Positions 1-5,859 of a DNA stretch of 6,431 bases are shown piece by piece. The stretch spans positions 1 to 6,431 of the forward strand of contig DSDR01000176.1 in NCBI GenBank assembly GCA_011048645.1. Direction: 5' to 3'. The stretch is from Phycisphaerales bacterium (GTDB lineage Bacteria; Planctomycetota; Phycisphaerae; Sedimentisphaerales; Anaerohalosphaeraceae). Numbering within the stretch: position 1 is the stretch's first letter; each line of letters opens with the position of its first letter. Below the pieces are notes generated by a model that saw only the letters and a list, made by a program, of their open reading frames with translations, ran no database searches and was not told the DNA's origin. The translations under genes and the position numbers were made by a program.

Positions 1-1457
1 ACCGGCACGTGAATCTGTATCTTATCGGCGTATTCGAGCGTCAGGTACTCGGCTTTCGAATCGCCCTTGTCCATCGTTTTCATTCCGATGAATTTGCCGA
101 TGCCGTGCGTGATGTGCACGACGTAGTCGCCGCGCTGCAGGTCCAGCACATTGTCCACGGGCGAAACGCTGCTGATCCGCCGGACGCGACGCCGCACGGA
201 GACCTGGCCGAACAATTCATGATGGGTAATCAAAGCGGTGTTCAGCGACGTGATGATGAACCCCTGTCGGATGAATCCTCTTTTCAGATGCAGGGTGTCG
301 GGGAGGTTGCCGTGTTCGCGCAGAATTTCGCGGACGCGCTGCATTTCGGCCTGATTTTCACAGTACAACAGCACGGTATGGCCCTGGGCAAACGTCAGCA
401 GTTCATCCAGCAGGGCGTGTCGATCCTTCCACACCGCGCCGGCCTTATGCTCAAACTGCTGGGCGCTGGTCACGCCCAGATGGATATCGCAGTCGGCGCC
501 GGTTGAAAACCGGCTGACCTCCAATCGTGCGAATTGGTCGGCGGTTTTATATATGGCCGAGAACGGATACAGCCCCCGCGGATCATCCAGCCGATTCAAA
601 AAGACGTCCGACACCTCAGCCGCTTCAACGGGTTCCTCGAAGAACAGAATTATATCCGACGGCAGCAGATTCAGCAGCAGTTCCGTTCCCTCCGGCTCCA
701 GACGGGGCCGAGGAGCAACGACGGCCACCTGCCGAATGTTTCGGGCCGAACGCTGCGTATCCAGATCAATAATGCGCAGACTTTCAATCTGATCGCCGAA
801 AAATTCGACTCGCACCGGCTCCGGCTCAGTCAGTTTCGGTGTGTCAAGATCATCGTCAGTCGAGGCGGCCACGGGTGAAAAGATGTCGATGATCCCGCCG
901 CGATGGGCGTACTGGCCCGGCATATCCACGCTGTCGGTTCGCTCAAAGCCCTGATCGTTCAGCCAGGCGGCGACCCGTTCCGGCTCAATGGTCTGGCCGA
1001 GGGCCAATTCGAGCGTTTGTTGGCCGAGCATTTCGACGCGGGGTATCGGCTGGTTCAGCGCCTGGATGCAGGCCGAGAGCAAAAACGGCTCCGTTCGTCC
1101 GGTCCGGCGCATGGTATCGAGCCACATGGCCAGTCGAAGCCGCTGAGCGCCGATTTCATCGGTTGCATCGGACGGTTCATTTTCACTTTCCCAGACCGGA
1201 AACGTCGTTACAAACCCGCCGGCAAAGACCTGCAGGTCGTCGGCGACATTGTCCGCGTCGTCAATGTGCGGGCTGATGTACAAGATCGGTCGATTCAGCG
1301 TGTGGCAAAGGTGTGCCGCCAGCAGGGGCGCATACGATCCCCACGTCCCGTCGGCTTTAACGGCGGGGGGGCGGTCGCTTTTGGCGGTCAATCGCTCAAG
1401 GATTGTCCGGACCGCGGCATCCTGCTCCAGGCAAATCGTTGCGTTGTGTTTGTCCAT
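1..1457 (-). CDS. mfd: Transcription-repair coupling factor Mfd, N-terminal 485 residues (partial, runs off left edge)
   Basis: Mfd recognises RNA polymerase stalled at a lesion, removes it with its ATP-driven translocase and recruits UvrA. I translated the minus strand from the ATG at 1457: it stays open for 485 codons to the edge, with no stop. Residues about 1-330 are the UvrB-like D1a/D2/D1b region, containing GQYAHRGGIIDIFSP (181-195) and PVRVEFFGDQIESLR (214-228). THHELFG (411-417) follows. The RNA polymerase interaction domain (CarD/RID-like) starts at RGDYVVHITHGIGKF (442-456), and YLTLEYADKIQIHVP (471-485) reaches the edge. As in other Mfd proteins, the N-terminal P-loop position is degenerate (GTWGSYAPL, 37-45). 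The helicase motor and C-terminal domain, over half of a usual 1,100-residue protein, lie outside. It follows dprA by 39 bp and is probably co-transcribed with it. No Shine-Dalgarno is visible; an in-frame TGA 21 nt upstream of the ATG supports this start. Confidence 0.95.
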   Translation of the reverse strand, partial: MDKHNATICLEQDAAVRTILERLTAKSDRPPAVKADGTWGSYAPLLAAHLCHTLNRPILYISPHIDDADNVADDLQVFAGGFVTTFPVWESENEPSDATDEIGAQRLRLAMWLDTMRRTGRTEPFLLSACIQALNQPIPRVEMLGQQTLELALGQTIEPERVAAWLNDQGFERTDSVDMPGQYAHRGGIIDIFSPVAASTDDDLDTPKLTEPEPVRVEFFGDQIESLRIIDLDTQRSARNIRQVAVVAPRPRLEPEGTELLLNLLPSDIILFFEEPVEAAEVSDVFLNRLDDPRGLYPFSAIYKTADQFARLEVSRFSTGADCDIHLGVTSAQQFEHKAGAVWKDRHALLDELLTFAQGHTVLLYCENQAEMQRVREILREHGNLPDTLHLKRGFIRQGFIITSLNTALITHHELFGQVSVRRRVRRISSVSPVDNVLDLQRGDYVVHITHGIGKFIGMKTMDKGDSKAEYLTLEYADKIQIHVP

Positions 1458-1496
1458 TAAAACAACAAGAATAATACATCAGGGTGTTACTCTCTA

Positions 1497-2654
1497 CTAT
1501 CGCCGCACAAACGTGTTGCCTGCAAGCTGTTTGACCAATCCTTTTAACTGTAAGCTGACCGTCGCGGCGTAAATTGTCCCGGCCGGCAGATCGGTTCGGG
1601 CGATCAATTCCTCCAGATGCAGCGGACGGCCGTCAAAGCACGCATAGACTTGACGTTCCGGATCACTGAGATTCAATTCGGATACATCAAACAGCGTTTT
1701 TTGTGCCTTTCGTTCTGCGATTTCCGCAGTCTGGACGGCGTGTCCTTTCAAGTCCTGACCGATACAGCCCAGTGCGTCCATTAACTCCTCGATACTATCT
1801 ATCAGCCGTGCACCCTGTTTAATCAATTTGTGTGAACCGGCACAAGACGGATTGTCAATCAGTCCGGGAACGGCCATCACTTCGCGGTTGTTGTCCAGCG
1901 AGGCCTGAGCCGTAATCAGCGCTCCGCTGCTCAGTCCGGCTTCGACCACCAGCGTGCCCATGGCCAGCCCGGCGATAATCCGATTTCGTCCGGGAAAATT
2001 CTCTGACAGCGGCTCATAGGTCAGCGGCAATTCGCTGATGATGGCCCCGTTTTCGGCGATTTGCTCAAACAGCGGCTTGTTTTCCGGCGGAAAGATGTGC
2101 GCCAATCCGCAGCCCTGCACGACAATCGTGCGTCCTTTGGCCGACAGCGCACCGCGATGGGCGGCCGAATCAATCCCGCGGGCGCCGCCGCTGACCACCG
2201 TAAAGCCGGTACTGGCCAAAAAATGGGCAAATCGATTCGCCTGTTCCATCCCGTATTGACTGCACCGCCGCGAGCCGACCACTGCCACGGCCAGACCGTC
2301 CTGACGCTGGACGGTTCCTTTGACATACAGTACCGGCGGCGGGTCGTAGATTTGTCGCAATGCCGCCGGATATCGCGGGTCGTCCAGACACATCAGCCAC
2401 ACGCCGTGTTTCGCGGCCAGATCCAGTTCTTTGGCCGCGTCAAACCGACCTCGCGATCGCACGATGCGCTCGGCGGTTTTTTCACCGATGCCGTCCACTT
2501 TGGTCAGTTGTCGGACCGATGCGCCGAGCACGGCCTCGATTGAACCGAGTGTCTCGACCAGTTTTCGAAAGTTAACCGGGCCGACGCCGTCAGCACGAAT
2601 CAGCGAAAGCCATTTTTCAATGTCCGGTGAATGAGTTTGAGTCTGCAACGCCAT
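1497..2654 (-). CDS. dprA: DNA-processing protein DprA (Smf)
   Basis: DprA binds incoming single-stranded DNA in the cytoplasm and loads RecA during natural transformation; it is also widespread in bacteria not known to be competent. The 385-residue product has the full three-part architecture. A helix-hairpin-helix/SAM-like N-terminus contains GVGP (23-26) and VDGIGEKTAERI (53-64). The Rossmann-like DprA core contains VAVVGSRRCSQYG (123-135), VVSGGARGIDSAAHRGAL (153-170), GCGLAHIFPPEN (181-192), FPGRNRIIAGLA (220-231) and VVEAGLSSGALITA (236-249), ending near SHKLIKQGARLI (274-285). A C-terminal winged-helix (DML1-like) domain spans about 326-385. The ATG at 2654 is preceded by AAGGGG only 2 nt away, an unusually tight Shine-Dalgarno spacing. 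The ATG 11 nt further upstream is out of frame. The gene ends in TAG. It heads a unit with mfd and has a convincing promoter. Nothing looks truncated. Confidence 0.97.
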   Translation of the reverse strand: MALQTQTHSPDIEKWLSLIRADGVGPVNFRKLVETLGSIEAVLGASVRQLTKVDGIGEKTAERIVRSRGRFDAAKELDLAAKHGVWLMCLDDPRYPAALRQIYDPPPVLYVKGTVQRQDGLAVAVVGSRRCSQYGMEQANRFAHFLASTGFTVVSGGARGIDSAAHRGALSAKGRTIVVQGCGLAHIFPPENKPLFEQIAENGAIISELPLTYEPLSENFPGRNRIIAGLAMGTLVVEAGLSSGALITAQASLDNNREVMAVPGLIDNPSCAGSHKLIKQGARLIDSIEELMDALGCIGQDLKGHAVQTAEIAERKAQKTLFDVSELNLSDPERQVYACFDGRPLHLEELIARTDLPAGTIYAATVSLQLKGLVKQLAGNTFVRR

Positions 2655-2687
2655 ATCCCCTTCATTTCAGGTCTTCAATTTCCCGAA

Positions 2688-2716
2688 AATGTATCGGTTT
2701 GACCCATTCCTGTCAA
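2688..2716 (-). promoter_or_regulatory. Sigma-70-type promoter for dprA-mfd
   Basis: On the minus strand a perfect -35 hexamer TTGACA (2716-2711) is followed by a 17-bp spacer and the -10 hexamer TACATT (2693-2688), which matches consensus at 4 of 6. Transcription would start near 2680, giving a leader of about 26 nt before the dprA ATG at 2654. Position, spacing and orientation all fit. No transcription data are available here. Confidence 0.75.
2699..2716. promoter_or_regulatory. Inverted repeat over the dprA -35 region, possible operator
   Basis: TTGAC (2699-2703) and GTCAA (2712-2716) form a perfect 5-bp inverted repeat with an 8-bp spacer. The right arm is the dprA -35 hexamer itself and the left arm falls in the promoter spacer, so a bound dimeric regulator would block RNA polymerase. 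The arms are short enough to arise by chance, and I cannot assign them to a known regulator. Confidence 0.3.
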
Positions 2717-2764
2717 TCCCAAAAATCAGCCGAACAAGAGGTTTTCTTTTGGCGTGGTCTGAAG

Positions 2765-2770
2765 TATGAT
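2765..2770 (+). promoter_or_regulatory. Candidate -10 element for the 124-residue membrane protein gene
   Basis: TATGAT (5 of 6 to consensus) lies 43 bp upstream of the ATG at 2814. The matching -35 region (TTTTCT at 2742-2747, 17-bp spacer) is poor, and there is no extended -10. A promoter must exist somewhere in this divergent intergenic region because the leftward neighbour is on the other strand. This is the best-looking candidate, but weakly supported. Confidence 0.3.
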
Positions 2771-2813
2771 AGAGACTGTCGTGTATGGCGGCAATTAAAA
2801 AGGAAATGCAGCG

Positions 2814-3188
2814 ATGAAACAGATTCGACAACGATTTGCGACAAACTGGATTGGTTTCTGGGACGACTGGAAAGTGTTTATGGTTGTGTTTTTTGCCGCA
2901 TTGCTGGCCGATGCGCTCAGTACGATTCATTTTATGCGATATGAAGGCGTCGAAGCGGAGATGCATCCAATGGTTAACCTTGTCTCTCGCCGGATTGGGC
3001 CGGTGTGGGGGCCGCTGGTCGGGGCGCTGTCCAAAGCGGCAGCCGGGGTCATTGCCGCGGTCTATTTTCGACGGATTGCCGGATTTATCTTCGGGCTGAG
3101 CAGCCTCATCTCCGTCTGGGCGGCATGGTTTAACCTTTGGGGCTATCGCGTGTATGAACCGAATATTTATGTCTGGTGGCCGTTTTGA
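2814..3188 (+). CDS. Uncharacterised small integral membrane protein (124 residues)
   Basis: I cannot assign a function. The product has three likely membrane helices: about residues 20-41, 62-85 and 88-110. The first helix runs into LADALSTIHFMRYEGVEAEM (31-50), followed by HPMVN (51-55). The pattern of a helix with D/ST, then an acidic residue and HP or NP, is reminiscent of DUF5658-type small membrane proteins, and the overall style recalls conserved hypothetical planctomycete proteins; both are impressions from memory. The C-terminus is aromatic-rich (NIYVWWPF). The start is well supported: AAGGA at 2800-2804 lies 9 nt before the ATG, the clearest Shine-Dalgarno in the window. The gene diverges from dprA. 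The next gene is 90 bp downstream on the same strand and has its own candidate promoter, so co-transcription is uncertain. The reading frame with hydrophobic segments and a good ribosome site argue for a real gene. Confidence 0.8.
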   Translation: MKQIRQRFATNWIGFWDDWKVFMVVFFAALLADALSTIHFMRYEGVEAEMHPMVNLVSRRIGPVWGPLVGALSKAAAGVIAAVYFRRIAGFIFGLSSLISVWAAWFNLWGYRVYEPNIYVWWPF

Positions 3189-3202
3189 CGGCGGCTGATC
3201 AA

Positions 3203-3226
3203 GCCCTTTGCCGCAGCGCAGAGGGC
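3203..3226 (+). other. GC-rich hairpin between the membrane protein and pseudouridine synthase genes
   Basis: GCCCTTTGC (3203-3211) pairs with GCAGAGGGC (3218-3226) around a 6-nt loop: nine pairs including one G-U. It starts 15 nt after the stop codon of the membrane protein gene, where a terminator would sit. There is no T-run after it, so it is not a classical intrinsic terminator. A smaller stem, GCCC/GGGC at 3225-3235, shares bases with its 3' arm and cannot form at the same time. Confidence 0.4.
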
Positions 3227-3255
3227 CCAGCGGGCTGTCATTCTGGAGATCGAAA

Positions 3256-3261
3256 TATAAT
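3256..3261 (+). promoter_or_regulatory. Candidate -10 element for the pseudouridine synthase gene
   Basis: A perfect TATAAT lies 17 nt upstream of the GTG start at 3279. The best -35 is CTGTCA (3235-3240, 4 of 6), but the spacer is only 15 bp, and there is no TG extension. If used, the start point would be near 3268, giving a leader of about 10 nt without room for a normal Shine-Dalgarno, which fits the absence of one before the GTG. Confidence 0.4.
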
Positions 3262-3278
3262 AATTACGCTGACTGAAC

Positions 3279-4118
3279 GTGAGTTTACCGCTATTGAAGA
3301 ACAAAGAACAACTTTCCATCTTGTTTGAAAACGATGATATCATCGTGATCAACAAGCCCACAGGCGTGTCGGTAACCGCCGACCGCACCGGTGCGGCCGA
3401 TGTGTTGCAGCTTTTGAATGCTCAGCTTCAGCCGTTCGAACCGATTCGGCTGGTACATCGTCTTGATAAGGAAACATCCGGCGTGATGCTGCTGGCCAAA
3501 CATCGCGACGCGCAAAGCCGCTATTCGCGGTTGTTCGCCAAGCGGCTTGTCCCAAAACTGTATCTGGCGATTGTCAATGGTCCGGTCATTTCCGCGTCCG
3601 GCTCCATCAAAGACCCCATTGCCCGCAGCCGCCGCAATCCGCGTGCAATGCACGTTCATCCGCGGCTGGGCAAGCCCGCCCAGACCCTCTGGCGGCGACT
3701 TGCCGATTTCGGCGGTCCGACGCTTGTTGCCGCCCAGCCGATTACAGGTCGAACGCATCAAATTCGCATCCACTTTGCTCATCGCGGAATGCCGCTGACG
3801 ATTGACCCGATGTATGGTCAGACGGCTCCGCTGATGCTCTCGGCCTATAAACCAGACTACCGCGGCAAATCGGATCGCCCCGAATCGCCTTTAATTGACC
3901 GCCTGACGCTGCACGCATACCAACTGGCGGTTCCCATCGGCGGCGACGAGGGTGTTGCTTGTGATGTTTTCGTCGCGCTGCCGGACAAAAAATTTCTGGC
4001 CGCCGTCAAGATGCTGGCCAAACACGCCGGCCCGGCCGGCCGCGGCGCGGCCTTTGATGATCCCAGCGACCTGGATCATATCCTTGCCGGTCGGCCTCTG
4101 GATTTCCTTAATCGGTGA
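3279..4118 (+). CDS. RluA-family RNA pseudouridine synthase
   Basis: The enzyme isomerises specific uridines to pseudouridine in rRNA or tRNA in the cytoplasm. Family motifs are in order: IIVINKPTGVSV (21-32); the catalytic loop LVHRLDKETSGVML (58-71), with D63 as the expected catalytic aspartate; KLYLAIVNG (93-101); GRTHQIRIHFAHRGMPLTID (157-176) followed by PMYG; and RLTLHAYQLAVPI (208-220). There is no N-terminal S4 domain, because the catalytic fold begins at about residue 13. This is therefore the short, RluA-like form rather than RluC/RluD-like, and substrate cannot be read from sequence. About 40 residues follow the usual core as a tail. The start is GTG at 3279, the first start after an in-frame TGA at 3270; no Shine-Dalgarno is visible, and a TTG at 3294 is a less likely alternative. 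The stop overlaps a possible GTG for the next frame, but I place the next start at 4169. Confidence 0.95.
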   Translation: MSLPLLKNKEQLSILFENDDIIVINKPTGVSVTADRTGAADVLQLLNAQLQPFEPIRLVHRLDKETSGVMLLAKHRDAQSRYSRLFAKRLVPKLYLAIVNGPVISASGSIKDPIARSRRNPRAMHVHPRLGKPAQTLWRRLADFGGPTLVAAQPITGRTHQIRIHFAHRGMPLTIDPMYGQTAPLMLSAYKPDYRGKSDRPESPLIDRLTLHAYQLAVPIGGDEGVACDVFVALPDKKFLAAVKMLAKHAGPAGRGAAFDDPSDLDHILAGRPLDFLNR

Positions 4119-4152
4119 GGGGCACTTTTATCCTTTGTTCTTTATCTGTTTT

Positions 4153-4161
4153 TGTTATAAT
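4153..4161 (+). promoter_or_regulatory. Extended -10 promoter immediately before the DUF1638 gene
   Basis: TGTTATAAT is a perfect extended -10 (TG-N-TATAAT), a class that can work without a -35. The nearest -35 match is TTGTTC at 4135-4140 with a 15-bp spacer, which is weak. The box ends 7 bp before the ATG at 4169. Transcription should therefore start at or within a base or two of the start codon, predicting a leaderless transcript. Confidence 0.6.
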
Positions 4162-4168
4162 TGAGACG

Positions 4169-4891
4169 ATGCGACTGAAATTTATTACCTGCAAGGTGCT
4201 CCAGAAAGAAGCCTATTGGTGCGCGTCCCGAAGCGCCCATATCGTTGATGTTGTGCTGATGCCGCAGGGTTTGCACAACACGCCGGATGTGTTGCGCCGT
4301 GAGGTGCAAAGCGAAATGAACCGGACCGCCGACCTCTCAGGTCAGCCCTATGACGCTATGCTGCTGGGGTACGGCCTGTGCAGCAACGGAGTGGCGGGCT
4401 TAACCGCGTCCATTCGGACGGTTGTGCCTCGCGGCCATGACTGCATTACGCTGCTGCTCGGCTCACGAGAACGTTACCAGGCGTACTTTGACAGTCATCG
4501 CGGCGTCTATTGGTACAGCTCCGGCTGGATCGAAACCGGCACGATGCCCGGCAAAGAGCGCTGCGAGCGGCTGCTGGCCGAATACACCGACAAATACGGC
4601 CCGGACAATGCCCGCTATCTGATGGAGGCCGAGCAGACGTGGATGAAGGAATACAACTGGGCAACCTACATTGATTGGCATCTGCCCGGCAGCGACGAGC
4701 AGAAGGCCTATACCCGACGCTGTGCGGATTATCTGGGGTGGCGATTTGATGTGATCCAAGGCGATCCGGATCTAATGCAGCGGCTGGTGGACGGCCGATG
4801 GGACGAGCGGGATTTTCTTATTGTCCCGCCCGGACAGACCCTCATAGACGACCTGACAAGCTCCTGTCTGATGCGGGCACAGAAGCAATGA
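4169..4891 (+). CDS. DUF1638 family protein of unknown function (240 residues)
   Basis: I recognise the DUF1638 pattern. The protein starts MRLKFITCKVLQKEAYW, then LLGYGLCSNGVAGL (65-78), VVPRGHDCITLLLGSRERY (85-103), a SSGWIETG stretch (117-124) and FLIVPPGQTLIDD (216-228). No biochemical function is established to my knowledge; from memory, members often occur in anaerobes near corrinoid methyltransferase genes, none of which are visible here. C71 (YGLC) and H90/C92 (GHDC) sit in the most conserved blocks, with C8 and C18 near the start, so a metal or cofactor site is plausible but inferred. I chose the ATG at 4169 because the family begins at that point and a strong extended -10 sits just upstream. 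A GTG at 4115, overlapping the previous stop, would add 18 hydrophobic residues and is less likely. No signal peptide is seen with the chosen start. The stop overlaps the phosphoesterase start by 4 bp. Confidence 0.85.
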   Translation: MRLKFITCKVLQKEAYWCASRSAHIVDVVLMPQGLHNTPDVLRREVQSEMNRTADLSGQPYDAMLLGYGLCSNGVAGLTASIRTVVPRGHDCITLLLGSRERYQAYFDSHRGVYWYSSGWIETGTMPGKERCERLLAEYTDKYGPDNARYLMEAEQTWMKEYNWATYIDWHLPGSDEQKAYTRRCADYLGWRFDVIQGDPDLMQRLVDGRWDERDFLIVPPGQTLIDDLTSSCLMRAQKQ

Positions 4892-5859
4892 ATATGAATT
4901 CTCCGTATGCGACAACCCTTCCGGTGATGATTCTGCTGACGGCGGCAGGGGCGGTGCTGCTGTTTGAGGTGTACGTGCTGGGGCGATGGCTGTGGCTTAA
5001 GTTTCATCGCAAAACAAAACCGCCTGTACGGTGTTTCCATTTGCTGATCCATAGTCTCGTCCTGACGGGTCTGGGGTGCGTGCTTTACGCGGCGCTGATC
5101 GAACCCTATTGGCCGCAAATTACCGTTGTTCGGCTCAAAACACCCAAGCTGCAGCATACCGTTTTTCGTATCGTACAGATTTCCGACTTACACTGCGATG
5201 CCAGACCGCGGCTCGAACCGCGCCTGCCGGAACTGGTCAACGGGCTGGATCCCGATATCATTGTCTTTACCGGCGATGCGGTCAATTCGCTCGACGGTCT
5301 CGAATTGTTTCAAAAGACGCTGGCCGCGATGACCGCGCCGCTGGGTCAATTCGCCGTGCGCGGCAACTGGGATTACCGTATCACGGCCGATCTGTTTGAC
5401 GGGACCGGATTTGAGCTGCTGCCGCTGAAGGCCGTGCGGCTGGAAAAGGACGGCGAGGCGGTGATGGTGTGCGGGATTGACTATCACCTCGGCCGTGTCA
5501 GTCAACAAGCGCTCGGTCAGCTTGATTCGGATACGTGGAATGTCCTGCTCTATCACAGCCCCGACCTGATTGATTATCTTGAACATCAGCCGGTCGATTT
5601 GTTTTTGTCCGGACATACGCACGGCGGACAGGTGGCCTTGCCGTTTTACGGCGCGCTGGTGACAATGAGCCGTCACGGCAAGACCTATGAAGCGGGACGT
5701 TATACCGTCGGCGATATCACGCTTTATGTCAATCGCGGGATCGGAATGTGCGGCGTCGGCCCGCGCGTTCGATTCTGCGCCCGTCCGGAGATCACCCTCT
5801 TTGAAATTTATCCGGCTGACGAGATGCTGTCTGAAACGGATGACCCTTTGCACAAGTGA
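4888..5859 (+). CDS. Membrane-anchored calcineurin-like metallophosphoesterase (YkuE/YaeI type)
   Basis: A predicted dinuclear-metal phosphoesterase. Two hydrophobic segments (about 11-37 and 50-73) tether it to the membrane; the catalytic domain begins at about residue 90. The metal-binding motifs appear in order: ISDLHCD (98-104; D100, H102), FTGDAVNS (127-134; D130), RGNWDYR (158-164; N160), LLYHSPD (220-226; H223) and SGHTHGGQ (241-248; H243, H245). In the usual GNH(D/E) motif a histidine stands where this protein has W161. This layout is that of the YkuE/YaeI group, which includes enzymes proposed to act on UDP-diacylglucosamine or other phosphodiesters; the substrate here is unknown. 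I place the start at ATG 4888, which overlaps the upstream stop as ATGA. A second ATG at 4894 is also possible; the frame open further upstream lies inside the DUF1638 gene. There is no clear Shine-Dalgarno, so translation is probably coupled. Its stop overlaps the mntP start. Confidence 0.93.
   Translation: MNMNSPYATTLPVMILLTAAGAVLLFEVYVLGRWLWLKFHRKTKPPVRCFHLLIHSLVLTGLGCVLYAALIEPYWPQITVVRLKTPKLQHTVFRIVQISDLHCDARPRLEPRLPELVNGLDPDIIVFTGDAVNSLDGLELFQKTLAAMTAPLGQFAVRGNWDYRITADLFDGTGFELLPLKAVRLEKDGEAVMVCGIDYHLGRVSQQALGQLDSDTWNVLLYHSPDLIDYLEHQPVDLFLSGHTHGGQVALPFYGALVTMSRHGKTYEAGRYTVGDITLYVNRGIGMCGVGPRVRFCARPEITLFEIYPADEMLSETDDPLHK

Noticed and set aside
9..1460. Long plus-strand open frames at 9-506 and 903-1460
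   Set aside because: They lie opposite mfd, whose minus-strand frame is continuous for 485 codons with clear family motifs; the plus-strand products show no recognisable domains.
1471..1476. TATTAT on the minus strand as an internal mfd promoter
   Set aside because: 5 of 6 to the -10 consensus, but with no -35 at a usable distance and no TG extension; the AT-rich gap explains it.
3291..3782. A 163-codon minus-strand open frame inside the pseudouridine synthase gene
   Set aside because: It is a shadow of a well-supported coding frame, with no start signal or recognisable domain.
4115..4168. N-terminal extension of the DUF1638 protein from GTG 4115, giving a hydrophobic leader
   Set aside because: It overlaps a perfect extended -10 box, and the family-like sequence begins at the ATG at 4169. 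Overlap with the upstream stop makes it conceivable but less likely.
4119..4168. Terminator in the gap after the pseudouridine synthase gene
   Set aside because: The stretch is T-rich but I see no stem of useful length before the T-runs.
5188..5853. A 221-codon minus-strand open frame inside the phosphoesterase gene
   Set aside because: It is antisense to a gene with all its catalytic motifs, and its translation has no domain or plausible composition.
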